Below are positions 11,876 through 24,900 of a DNA stretch of 64,000 nucleotides, piece by piece. The position numbers and the translations under genes were made by a program. The stretch comes from Gigantopelta aegis (taxonomy: Eukaryota; Mollusca; Gastropoda; Neomphalida; Peltospiridae). The notes below the pieces were generated by a model. The model was not told the DNA's origin. It searched no databases and saw nothing but the letters and a program-made list of their open reading frames with translations. The number at the start of each line of letters is the position of its first letter. Positions within the stretch are counted from its first letter, which is position 1. Location of the stretch: assembly GCF_016097555.1 (NCBI RefSeq), contig NC_054708.1, positions 26,186,205 to 26,250,204 of the forward strand, given 5' to 3'.

Positions 11876-12040
11876 CAGGGCCGTAGCTAGCGGGGGGTGG
11901 GGTGTGTGTGTGTGTGGGGGGGGGGGCATTATAGAAACTGAAAGAAAATTCTCTTCTTAACTGTTTAAGGAGTTTTAGACTTAACTACTGAGTTGCCCCC
12001 CTCCCCCCCCCCCCAACAAAACATCCTTGCTACGGCCCTG
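11876..12040. mobile_element. 165-bp MITE with CAGGGCCGTAGC ends
   Basis: Left end CAGGGCCGTAGC at 11876 and its exact inverse GCTACGGCCCTG ending at 12040, with G-rich and C-rich runs just inside. Superfamily not decided; the flanks show no clear target duplication. Confidence 0.75.
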
Positions 12041-12312
12041 CATTGTAGAGTTGCTTCCTTACAAACTACTGCTTTTTTGGGGGTGGTGGGGTGGGAGGTT
12101 ATTAGTAATATTATTATTACTTAGAGAAAGGTGTAAATTTATTTATTTTATATTCATGCTTACATTAAAGTTTTGTTTTCCCCAAACAGTTCTGGGCAAA
12201 CTCCTGGGTAATTCGAGCTATCTAGCTAGATCCAAGATAGACTTAAGCAATATTGATGTCAAAATCTGTGTACTGGCCTTTACACTCTATAGTGAGCTGA
12301 GCTGTTGACTTA

Positions 12313-13030
12313 AGAGTGGGACTTAGCTCAGTGGTACTTAGCGCTCGCTTGATGCGCGGTCGGTTTGGGATCAATTCCCGTCGGTGGGCCCATTGGGCTA
12401 TTTCTCGTTCCAGCCAGTGCACCAAAGAAAGAAAGAAAGAAATGTTTTATTTAACGACGCACTCAACACATTTTATTTACGGTTATATGGCGTCAGACAT
12501 ATGGTTACGGACTACACAAATTTTGAGAGGAAACCCGCTGTCGCCACTATATGGGCTACTCTTCCGATTAGCAGCAAGGGATCTTTTATTTGCGCTTCCC
12601 ACAGGCAGGATAGCACAAACCATGGCCTTTGTTGAACCAGTTATGGATCACTGGTCGGTGCAAGTGGTTTACACCTACCCATTGAGCCTTGCGTAGCACT
12701 CACTCAGGGTTTGGTGTCGGTATCTGGATTAAAAATTCCATGCCTCGACTGGGATCCGAACCCAGTACCTACTAGCCTGTAGACCGATGGCCTACCACGA
12801 CGCCACCGAGGCCGGTAGCCAGTGCACCACGACTGGTGTATCAAATGCCGTGGTATGTGCTATCCTGCCTGTGAGATGGTGCATATAAAAGATCCCTTGT
12901 TACTAATGGGAAAAATATAGCGGGTTTCCTCTCTAAGATTATATGTCAAAATTACCAAATGTTTGACATCCAATAACCGATGATTAATAAATCAATGTGC
13001 TTTAGTGGTGTCGTTAAACAAAGCAAACTT
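12313..13030 (+). mobile_element. SINE interrupted by a second SINE
   Basis: The head 12313-12424 (CTTAGCTCAGTGG, GATCAATTCCC) and the body plus tail 12817-13030 (TCCTGCCTGTGAGATGG, GTGGTGTCGTTAAACAAA) read continuously once 12425-12816 is removed. AGCCAGTGCACCA occurs at both edges of the interruption. Confidence 0.9.
12425..12816 (-). mobile_element. Full-length SINE (CCGGCCTCGG head) nested in another SINE
   Basis: A complete minus-strand copy of about 392 bp: AAAGAAATGTTTTATTTAAC at the tail end, the core with GGGATCTTTTATTTGCGC, and the head ending in CCACCGAGGCCGG. The 13-bp target duplication AGCCAGTGCACCA is at 12412-12424 and 12817-12829. It is the best reference copy of this subfamily in the window. 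Confidence 0.92.
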
Positions 13031-13888
13031 TACTATCGACTTAGGAATTAACCCCAACCGAGCACTTATCCGCCTTAAAATCAATGATATAACTAATGCA
13101 CCGTCAAGGCCAAATGACAAGAGTGACGTAGACCATTGCTAGGTCGTCAGGTTTGATGTTCAAAGTGGTCGATGGATCAGTAAAGCCCATTTTCACAAAA
13201 CCACGTTTACCAGCGGTTTTGCACGTAAACGAAATCTACGATGTCAAAACAATATTTGTACAGTAATTAATAACTGTACACATAATTTGGAATATCATTC
13301 ACCCCCCCCCCCCCCCATCACTGCCTCTGTAAAATTGAACTCGAACACGTTTATAAACGATATTTTGTGAAATTGTTTCCAAATGGTCAACGACTTGCAA
13401 TCAGACACGTATGCACAATATTGTGCAGGTGGGGGGTCCTATACCGTGGTGAGTATTGAAGTTGGAGGTGGGGTTGGGTCATGCTGTCCCAGAAAATATT
13501 TTTAAAAATAGAACGTTCGCTTGCAGTGTGGGGGGGGGGGGGGGGGGGGTGTACGGGTCGATACCCGTTACTCCACCCAGATCGCGCGCTTGCCAGTATA
13601 TTGAAACAGTCATTAGACAGTCCTGTCCGTTCCTTGTGTACTGACGATAAAGTTAGATAACATGTATTCTGTGATAATGTTATGATACAAAATGTTGCTC
13701 AAACCACAGTACCTGTATGTATACTAGTATATATATATTATATATAATCACAAATTATTTTTCATTATCATTGTTGTTAAAACACATTATGCAACACAAA
13801 TCACCAATGTAACAGTATTAAAGATGGAATCATCTCTGCGTTTTTTTTAATTGTTTTTTTAATTTAAACAGCCACTATCATCATTGCT
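13031..13888. other. Intergenic, no gene seen
   Basis: Contains C- and G-runs (13300-13317, 13530-13548). The word CATGCTGTCCCAGAAAATAT near 13480-13500 is related to one at 41785-41805, hinting at an old small transposon. No gene signal. Confidence 0.4.
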
Positions 13889-14120
13889 GGGGTGGGATCT
13901 AGCTCACTTGGTAGTGCTCGCCTTACATGCATGCGTCATAGGATCGAACCACCTCAGTGGACCCATTCTCATGACTGGTACATCAAAGGCCATGGTGTAT
14001 ACTGTCCTGTCTGTGGGGAAAGTGGATATAAGAGATTGCTGCTGTTAATGGAAAAATCTCCCGTCATGGACAGAACTGGAGAAGTCAGAGGTTGTGCCCA
14101 CGACAGGCGTGCTTGAACAG
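13889..14120 (+). mobile_element. SINE head and core, tail lost
   Basis: GGGATCTAGCTCACTTGG head, GGATCGAACCACC B-box-like word and TGTCCTGTCTGTGGGG core. The end is diverged. Confidence 0.7.
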
Positions 14121-14134
14121 TTCTCTGATGGAAG

Positions 14135-14366
14135 TTTAAAAAAAGTTTTTGTTCAACGACACCACTAGAGCACACTGATTAATTAATCATCGACTATTGG
14201 ATGTCAAACATTTGATAATTAGGACTCGTAGTCATGGGAGGAAACCCGCTAAATTTTCCTAATGCAACAAGGTATCTTTTATATGCACTTTCCCACAGAC
14301 AGGAAAGCACATACCACGGCCTTTGTCCAGTGGTGGTGCACTGGTTGGAACGAGAAAAAATCTGAT
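14135..14366 (-). mobile_element. SINE, GTTAAACAAA-tail type, head truncated
   Basis: GTTCAACGACACCACTAGAG tail, ATTGGATGTCAAACATTTG and CCCACAGACAGGAAAGCAC core. It lies tail-to-tail with the preceding SINE. Confidence 0.8.
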
Positions 14367-15315
14367 GGAAGCATGCTAAAAATTACCCACCCACACTGGA
14401 AAAAATGTAGTGAATTTTCTGTATGACTTCATGTCAAAAATGACCAAATGTGGGGGGGGGGGATAGCATATTTTATTTTGTCTTGTTTATATGTTAAGGG
14501 GGAAAAAAGTGTCTTGGGACTCAAATGGGAGTGCATAGTACTTCCATTTACTACAGACCTACTACAGTTACAGCTATTCTGATACTGCTGTCTGATCTGA
14601 TGCAACATATGTATCCATTGTTAATACACTGCATTTAGAAAATGTCCCATCTTTTCAGTGGTGATGTGGCAAATTCGCTTTCCATGCCCTAAATTGAAAA
14701 TTAAAACTGGAGACTTTAGTGTCACTTTAGAATTTGAAAAGTGAGAAAAATATGCTTGCTGGTTCATCATCATAGTAAACAGACTCATAGACATGACCAA
14801 AAATGTTCATTTATTATCAAATAATATTATAAAATAAGGCAAATCAAATACTATTTTTATAAATAACAAACTATATTTAGGGATATAATTTTTCAGTTTT
14901 ATTTAGCATTCATTTTATTTTGACATCTACTTTTGAGCACTTGGTTATTGGTTAAATCAAGAGGTGCCATTAATCAAAAACAAACGTTTAACTTTGGTTA
15001 TCAGTTAACATATCAGTTCAGCCTACCTAACTGGGCAACTCGCAATACAAAATAGAATTGTTCACAGAATTTGTCAACTGGCCCTTGTGTCCTAATAGTT
15101 AATCTATTGAGAGTAAAGCTGTTTAAGCTGGCCTTACAGCTCCAACCCAGACTGAAGACACATTTCTCAGACATTTAATTGCATGCTTTAATCCAAACAA
15201 GGTTCAAGCAAGTTGTCCTAGGCAGACACCTCAGCTATCTAGGTTGTCAGTTCAGGACAATGGGTCAGTGGTTGGTGAGAGACAAGTCTGTGTAGTGGCC
15301 TTTCACTTGTCCATC
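14367..15315 (-). other. Probable INTS5 3' UTR and downstream flank
   Basis: Several minus-strand AATAAA candidates are present (for example the complement at 14810-14815). A diverged repeat related to 28838-29052 lies at about 15130-15300 (shared AAGGTTCAAGCA and CACCTCAGCTA). No gene on either strand. Confidence 0.4.
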
Positions 15316-15919
15316 GAATGAGATTGATGAAGCTAAAGTCATCACACTTAGATGAGATTGATGAAGCGAGAGTTATCAAACTTGGATGAGATTGATGAAG
15401 CTAGAGTCATCACACTTAGATGAGATTGATGAAGTGAGAGTTATCAAACTTGGATGAGATTGATGAAGCGAGAGTCATCACACTTGGATGAGATTGATGA
15501 AGCGCGAGTCATCACACTTGGATGAGATTGATGAAGCGCGAGTCATCACACTTGGATGAGATTGATGAAGCGAGAGTCATCACACTTGGATGAGATTGAT
15601 GAAGCGAGAGTCATCAAACTTGGATGAGATTGATGAAGCGAGAGTCATCACACTTGGATGAGATTGATGATGAGATTGATGAAGCGAGAGTCATCACACT
15701 TGGATGAGATTGATGAAGCGAGAGTCATCAAACTTGGATGAGATTGATGAAGCATGAGTCATCACACTTGGATGAGATTGATGAAAGTCATCACACTTGG
15801 ATGAGATTGATGAAGCGCGAGTCATCACACTTGGATGAGATTGATGAAGCGAGAGTCATCACACTTGGATGAGATTGATGAAGCGCGAGTCATCACACTT
15901 GGATGAGATTGATGAAGCG
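15316..15919. repeat. 34-bp minisatellite overlapping the INTS5 stop codon
   Basis: About 17 units of 34 bp (words GATGAGATTGATGAAGCG and AGAGTCATCACACTTG), with a few shortened units near 15670 and 15785. The unit nearest the gene encodes, on the minus strand, the last INTS5 residues RFINLIQV and the stop at 15893-15895, so the coding end is one unit of the array. Confidence 0.92.
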
Positions 15920-18900
15920 AGTGTACAGGTGACCCATCGTGTGCACATTGGAATGAATCACGGAACTGATCACTGTGGTAAACTTGTCATCACACTCTGA
16001 AAAATAAAACATTGACGCAATACAGCTCTTCATATCAATTCAATCTAGAAAAGTAACATCGGTGGTGTTGAAGATTTTATACACACATGTACATCTGCAC
16101 ACTCACATGCATGCACACATACCACACACTTTTATACACATACATGTTTATACACACACAAAATACTTTTTTTTTATCCTATAACTTGCCCATAACATCC
16201 ATGTCATAAACCCATTAAATATTTACCATTATTCACTCGGTTAATAATGTTTAGCTGTCAATGTGTCATTTGTTTACAGTCAACAAGATTTGTATACCTG
16301 AGCATAACATTTTTATGAGATTTAGTTGAAGTGAAAGATGTCAAACTATTTGGTGCTAATCGTGATGATGTCATATTATTGGTGAGGGGACTTCAGAACT
16401 TTGATTTACTAAATATCAAATTAAACTGTTATTTTAGAAGTGTTATAGGATAAATAGAATTTGCTATGCCTGATTTTTGATATGAAAAATATCAAGCTTG
16501 TCTAGTTAATCACTATTTATATTGGCAGAGCCTCAACAAATACCGATTAACAGACTCTGTTGATATTTTCCATATTAAAAAACCACTTGTGCTGAATCCT
16601 CAATATATGCACTTTCCAACCAACAGAATAACACATACCACAGCCGTTAATTTACCAGTTACCAAACAGTGATAGCGAATAGTAGGTAAAAACAAGGCCA
16701 TTGAGTACTATTATGTAATACTAATTTATGTACAAATTATTGTCTACAATGTATAAAGAAATACCAACTTCTATTTTCAATTTCCAATTTGTTGCAGGTT
16801 AGTGGGTTTTCCTGTAAAAATAAGAGAAAAAGAAAAGTAAAATTCAAACACAAAAATTCCAACTGAAAGCAAAAATCAAATAAAGATGTCATGGAAACAA
16901 CCTTAAAGTGCCAAGAACATGTCAAAAAATCTTTGCTCTTGCCACATCATCTATTGTGACTTTGATAATTAATCTCCAACATTCAAATAGATTTTAAAAA
17001 TCAGGATCTACAGTCCTTCCCACAGGGAATGCGTTTTTTCATCCTATGCAATTTACTACAAGTTATTTATTTCTGAGCCGATTATTTTCTAAAATTAGTA
17101 TTTTTTTGTTATATCCAAAACACTTACATTTATTTTGATGCCAAACCAAACTGAAATTATTTACAAATTGTTTCTTTTTGTAGGAGGATAGGACAGATTG
17201 ACTATATAGATATCAATTTCTGAACACAAATGCAAACATGTTTGTGACAAAATGTAAACCCATTCTAATTAACTAATCAAACTAGCAAATCAAACATATA
17301 TGTCAGAAGAACATCTACCAAAAAACCATTAATATATCTTCAAGGCATACTAACAATCTTCCAAGGCATACTAACAATCTTCCAAGGCATACTAACAATC
17401 TTCCAAGGCATACTAATTCAAGGTTGATGGCACAGTGGTTATGCTACAGGACAATCTAATTAAAATTAGCTCCACTATTACATGTGGATCTAAAGACAGC
17501 CAGTTGGAGCTCATTTCCACCAATCAAAACCGTACTTGCAGAATCCTGCCAGTGATTTAAAACTAACAACACTGCGTAGTCCCCAATGTCCAGGTAACAT
17601 TTCGTCTGTAAATAATAATTTAAATATTGACCAATCACACTTCGCCTTTTATAACGTTATTTGGGAGCATACAAATTCTAAAAATATCGGGCGAGTCTAT
17701 TTTAGTGGCCGCAGTACAGCGAACCATACCAATACGTACGGGGTGGGTTATCAGTTTTCAATTTTACATTAAAAATTATTTATTTATTTATAAAATTAAA
17801 AAAAACTAAATCAGTCTTCAATTTTACATTACAAATTATTTATTTTATAAAATAAAACATGTTTTAAGGCATTCGTAATTCACACGAAACATGTCGTATA
17901 CCCTCAGGATAATTCGGAATGTTTTCAAATTATTTTTAAATCACTGGCAGGATTCTGCAAGTAAGGTTTTGATTGGTGGACATGAGCTCCAACTGGCTGT
18001 CTTTAGATCCACATGTAATAGTGGAGCTAATTTTAATTAGATTGGCTACAGGATATAAGGCTGATGGGTGGTGTTTTCGAATTCTAGTCCCATCTCAAAT
18101 ATGATGGTTTCGAATTCTAGTCCCATCTCAAATGTGGTGGTTTCGTATTCTAGTCCCATCTCAAATGTGGTGGTTTCGAATTCTAGTCCCATCTCAAATG
18201 TGGTGGTTTCGTATTCTAGTCCCATCTCAAATTTGGTGGTTTCGTATTCTAGTCCCATCTCAAATGTGGTGGTTTCGAATTCTAGTCCCATCTCAAATGT
18301 GGTGGTTTCGTATTCCAGTCCCATCTTAAATGTGGTGGTTTCGTATTCTAGTCCCATCTCAAATGTGGTGGTTTCGTATTCTAGTCCCATCTCAAATGTG
18401 GTGGTTTCGTATTCTAGTCCCATCTCAAATTCAAAACGAGTACACAGCTCAACGAGGAAATGTAATGCTAAACAGAATTGCCTGTAACATTAAGACTCAG
18501 AATTTCCCTCTCCCTCCCTCTCTCTACTAACTTCAACAGATGGCAGATGTAAATGGCTAACAAAACATGCTTGGACTTTAATTGGATATAAAAACAAAAA
18601 GAGATTGAATATAAACAGGCCATTTTACTGTAAATATATTTGGTTATTTACCTTGATGTATCTCCACACACCAATTAGCAACAGATAGCCCTCGTAGGGG
18701 GTTGCATAGTAGAAAATTTCTCCGATATTTGACATGGGTCTTGGTAGCATTCCACTCTATAAAAGAAACAAAAACTGAGTACAGATATAATATATTCTAG
18801 AATTAATTTTGTCAAATTAAGAGCAGTTTTATTATATACAAAAATTGGATGCTGCTCTGCCGGGTAGCATCCTTTTATTTTGTTTAATGCTTTATGGCAA

Positions 18901-21900
18901 TGTATCCTCATATTATTTATGATATAATAATATCTAGCTCTGGATGAGCAAAACACTTCGCCAAATTATCTTTAAAAATGCAAAACCACAGTTATTTTCC
19001 AACAAAATACCAATTATTCCTTAAAATATGTTTGCCAAATTAAAATAAAATTTGCCAACTGTTCCTAAAATTCGCAATTGGCGAATGCCAAAGCTAGCCC
19101 TGTAATATTGTCATGCAAATCAGTATTATCACAATGTTGAATGTTCCCAGACAACTATACTATGGCTTATTCTGTGACAATTCATGCAAATCAGTATTAT
19201 CACAATGTTGAATGTTCCCAGACAACTATACTATGGCTTATTCTGTGACAATTCATGCAAATCAGTATTATCACAATGTTGAATGTTCCCAGACAACTAT
19301 ACTATGGCTTATTCTGTGACAATTCATGCAAATCAGTATTATCACAATGTTGAATGTTCCCAGACAACTATACTATGGCTTATTCTGTGACAATTCATGC
19401 AAATCAGTATTATCACAATGTTGAATGTTCCCAGACAACTATACTATGGCTTATTCTGTGACAATTCATGCAAATCAGTATTATCACAATGTTGAATGTT
19501 CCCAGACAACTATACTATGGCTTATTCTGTGACAATTCATGCAAATCAGTATTATCACAATGTTGAATGTTCCCAGACAACTATACTATGGCTTATTCTG
19601 TGACAATTCATGCAAATCAGTATTATCACAATGTTGAATGTTCCCAGACAACTATACTATGGCATATTCTGTGACAATTCATGAAATAAATTACCACAAC
19701 AACAACAAAAAAAACCCCAAATAGTTCATTCCTGATTTTTTATAACTTTTATTCAGTATTATTATATTGGGTTATTATTTGTAAAATGTATTTTAAAATT
19801 ATTATTCACTGTGGCTGAGTGATCTTTTAACATCATCATTCCAAACAAATATGTCCTGAGTTACCATAATTATAGGATATTAAACGAGCTTCCATTTTGT
19901 ATCATGTTTATGTCCCGAGTGAAATAATTTTCAATTGTCACGAGCTTTAGTGAGTGACAATGAAAATTATTTCACGAGGGACATAAACATGATACGAAAT
20001 GGTAATGAGTTTAACATCCTGTTTATTACCCATAATCGATCTGAATTTATATCACTCATCTCGTTTCGTTGACGTTCCTGTAAGGTTGTAGTGCGTTAAT
20101 TGATGATGTCATCATGTGACGTCAAAAGTGTTACATCCCACTTGGCATTCTAGTGGGATGTATCACTTTGATATATACCAAGATATTTGTAACCATATGG
20201 GTAATAATTATAAATATCTATGGTACTAAATAATCTTCACTCAGCCCCCATTTTGAGATAAAAAAGTCTTACCCGGCCTAGACAGTGAATCAGTTTACAA
20301 GCTGCTTCAAAGTGTTTAGGCGAGTTCCGCATGGCCTTGTCGTGGACACTGTCATAATGGGTCAGCACACTTCCCAGAAGACATCTCAACACAGGTGACA
20401 TGTGGTACACAAACACAGCATCTGAAATATATAACAATTATCTTGAGAAAACCAAATATCTAATGAATATGAAAAAGAAAATGGTTTATTTAACAACGCA
20501 CTCAACACATTTTATTTATGGCTATATGGCGTCGGACATATGGTAAAGGACCACACAGATATTGAGGGAGTAAACCTAATGTTGCCACTTCATGGGCTAC
20601 TCTTTCCAATTAGCAGCAAGGAATCTTTTATATGCACCATCCCATAGACAGGATAGCACATACCATTGCCTTTGATGTACCAGTCGTAGTGCACTGGCTG
20701 GAGCGAGAAATAGCCCAACGGGTCCACTGATGGGGATCGACCCTAAACTGACCGCGCATCAAGAGAGCGCTTTACCACTGGACTACGTCTCGCCCCTCCA
20801 AATATCTAAGTTACATTTTTTAAAACATATACACAGAAAATGTTGTTGGGTTTTTTAATGTTTTCCATATCGCTTTGGGTTAATGATTATCACGTTGACT
20901 TTTTAAAGTGATAAAAGTTGTACATTTACATATTTTTTAATTATACAGAAAGAACTAACAATAATAATCATAATAAGGTACTGTTAACCACATATTTTCC
21001 ATAACACAATCATGACAATTTAGAAAATGACTATGACAAAAAATATGCTGTCAAAACATATTCTCCACAGCATTTTCTGCAGCAGTTTTGTGGTTAGTGT
21101 GCAAGAGAGGAGTTTAAAGGGACACACCCTAGTTACGGCTATTTGTTAACCATTACGGCGTTGTTTTTTGCTATTAAACCCCATTTTTCACAAATAAAAT
21201 TGCACTTTACTTACATTTTATTATTTAGAATACACATTTCCATTCACCTGAAGTGCTTTTTGGTAATCCTGATGTTTGTAAAACCACGAAATGCATTTTT
21301 TGCATTTTTTCACAAGACGTGCTGTCGAGAAAAAAACGTTAAGCAAGCGAGGTCCAATCTATTTTTAGAGGAAATCTTACTGTGTAAAGGTCACAGATGT
21401 TGGTATACCACGTGACCATTATCATTTTGGTTCGGTTTGTTTTCTCGTGCACGGTTCGCGCAATTGTTGTTGTTCATTTGTGAGATTTTTCTTCACAGTT
21501 CGTGAACATTTTCAGTAACAATAAAGTTCAGACAATTAAGTGTCTCAATACAAAACGTTACAAACCCTTAAAACCAATAATTTTGCTAGGTCTTACGATA
21601 TCTGGAGAGGGGATACAACCAGGACAGAACAGTTGGAACATGTCCAGGAGAGGTGAAAAGAACGCACCCCAAGTCTGTGCGCACTCTGTGAAATTTGTCG
21701 TGACGTAGGCATTGTTGTGCTTCGAGCGACATCTACCGGTGACATCAGAATACTAACTTTCAAAATTATTTCAAGCAATTGGGACATGGGGATTCCCATG
21801 GTATTTATCGATATAAAACCTGCTTTTTCACTCCATTTGATAAAAACGTGATCTAAGTGTGTTACAGGTTTGTAGATTAACCAAATTATAATTTATTTTC

Positions 21901-24900
21901 GCTGGATGGAACTACGGTGTGCGGCTTTAATTTATCAGTGTTTCAAAAATGAATAATTATTTAACCAAAGTGATAGAAAATTTAAAGTTCAATGGAAAAA
22001 TAAATTCTGCAGAAAACACTGCCACAATCTCCATAGCATTGCCGATAGCCACGATTAATTGCCAGGATTGTATCAAGGTTTTAAGATGGACATTTTCCAA
22101 ACCAAAGGGGTACGTACTTGAAGAAAATGCACCAAGCAGATCCCAAAGCACTGGATGTGATTCGAATTTCTTCCATACCACTAGATCTCTGAAATATAAA
22201 ATTTTCACTGTTAAACATGTATGCACTAGACATAAATATGAGGAGTGGGATTTAGCTCAGGTGCTTGTGTCACAGGATCGAACCACCTCGGTGGATCCAT
22301 TCAGCTGATTGCATATTTTCTCGTTGCAACCAGTGCACCACAACTGGTCAAAGGCCGTGGTATGTGCTTTCCTGTCTGTGGAAAAGTGCACATAAAAGAT
22401 CCCTTGCTGCATTCAATAAAATGTAGCAAGTTTCCTCTGATGACTATGAGTCAAAATGACCAAATGTTTGACATCCAATAGCCAATGTTTAATTAATCAA
22501 TGTGCTCTAGGGGTGTCGTTAAACAAAGCAAACTTCTTCTTTTTTAAAGACATAAATATGAGTATTTATTTCACTATTTTATACCAGCCATGGGGCAGTT
22601 TAGGATACAAAACTTAATGTGTCCGCTAAAGAAAACTGACTTTACGTAAGTGTCAAAATATGCCAGTAACTGAAGGGGTTAATTATATATCAATGAGGGC
22701 AGCCAATGCATAACCTTCAGTTTTTGGGGGGGTAGACACACTGCCCTCTGCCACCCCCTCCACATCCCAACACCATTGTTCCATGACCCATCATACCTCA
22801 GGTGTCAATACATTAATTACCTTTCCAAGGAAATTCGCAGAAACTCTTCATCTGGCCAAAAGATATCATTATACAGCACGTCTGGGGTGACAAAATTAAC
22901 CACTGTGGTTGCCATGGTTATTGCTGCATGTTCGTTCAGTTCGTTGTGCAGAGATTCCTGTGTATTGTCCATCATGTCATCCAGAGAGCTATCCATCGGA
23001 CTCTCCTGACCACAGATCCATAGTACGTCGAGCAAGCTTCGGATGTTCCGTGCTACCACATCCTGAATATTACAGCAAACAAAACAACCAAATTAAAGTA
23101 ACAAACCCTAGTTTTTAAACACTATGGCGTACGTTCCACTATTGAGCCCATTTTTAATAAACGAAATCAGATAATTACTTAATACTTCCATTTTATTCTT
23201 TTGATTATCCATTTCCGTACATCCAAAGTGTTTCTAGTCATCCTGGTGTTTCTAATACCACGGAATGCATTTTTCATATTTTTAAAACTGCACATACCTT
23301 AATAGTTATAGTTATAGAGACTAAGCTCTAGTCTACCTTTTACGGGTATTTCCCCATTTCAGTGTCACAGAGTTTTGTTTTACTTTATTGTAACTTTATC
23401 CAAATGTGTTACAAGTTTGTGGAGTAACCAAACTTCGTATCCATTTTCACAGGTCTGCCATTTCTAATTATTAAATCCTAACTACTATGTAAAGATGCAA
23501 TCGTGAATTACATCCTTTTTATTATAATTACAAACTTTCTGAATTTATACGATTTACTGTATTCTGATTGGCTGACGTCACTAAAAAACCAAGCGTTATC
23601 CTTCCATAAACCTCATAAAAATACGTCATCACGGAAGACCAAGATCGATTGGAACTATTTTTAGCTGCATGGGCGAGAAGCCCAATGACCCATTTCGGTG
23701 ATCGTTTTAAAAATAGAACAAGGAAGTGACCTGTTTTCTCGATTAAAAAACGTAAGGGAAACTGGATGAGATATTCATGTTATAAAAAAAAAAAATTACA
23801 ATATATTTTTTATTTGTTTTTATTCTGTTAAAAAAAACCCCCAAAACATCCAATAGTATGTATACATGTATTCCTACGCTTATTTACAGACCATGGCTGA
23901 CGGTAAGAACGAAAGAAATTATTTTTGAGTGTTTTAAGGTACACTTCTTGTACTGTTTGTAATTATAAGAATTGTTTCTCATTTTTTAGGAATTTATCGA
24001 TGTATAAAAGTCACAGATGTAGTATAAAATCGCTTCGCTACGCTACGTGATTTTATACCATTTGTGACTTTTATACATCGATAAATTCCTAAAAAATTAG
24101 AAACAATTCTTATATATACAGAATATATTATCTTCATTAGTTTACTTTTTAATGATGTGCTATTCTTTCATATCTTTTAGCTGTAAATACCAATCTAGAT
24201 CAAATAAAATGTATAAATTCACCACTCAATGCTGAAAACGTGGGATGCCTTTTCCATTGTCTTTAAAAACAAATAAAAAATTATTATCATGAAATACCCC
24301 ATAACAGAAAATAACTTTTAACAAATGCAATTGTTAAAGTGGCAATGAAATGAAAAAACTTCTGTTTTGTTGAGACAGGATATTGTGTTACCTTTGGTAA
24401 AATGTCTGTAGCAGATCTAGGTTTTAGTCCCTGGCCAATGACACCTGCATGAAAAACACTGGAGTGAGACCGAGTCAGAGTCAGAGATAATGCACTTTTG
24501 CGGTTTTCTGCGAGCAAGGAAACAAAGTCTTTACTGTCACTTCTGGAACCAGGCTGGAGCTTTCCACCAAACAGCAGAGCATTTTCCTGGAATCATAACA
24601 AAACACACTATGATAAATAAGGAAAGTCTTTACTGTCACTTTCTAAACCAGGCTGGAGTTTTCCACCAAACAGCAGAGCATTTTCCTGGAATCATAACAA
24701 AACACACTATGATAAATAACGAAAGTCTTTACTGTCACTTTCTAAACCAGGCTGGAGCTTTCCACCAAACAGCAGAGCATTTTTCTGGAATCATAACAAA
24801 ACACACTACAATAACAACATAAATATGCTGAACTTTGTTTTTGTTTAATGTCACCACTAGAGCACATTTATTTTATTAATCATCTACTAATGTACATAAT

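Noticed and set aside
12315..12425. tRNA gene
   Set aside because: A- and B-box-like words are present but no cloverleaf can be drawn; it is a SINE head.
18046..18530. Overlapping frames of 65-139 codons on both strands
   Set aside because: A 33-bp unit keeps every frame open; the peptides are repeats of one 11-residue word and carry no coding evidence.
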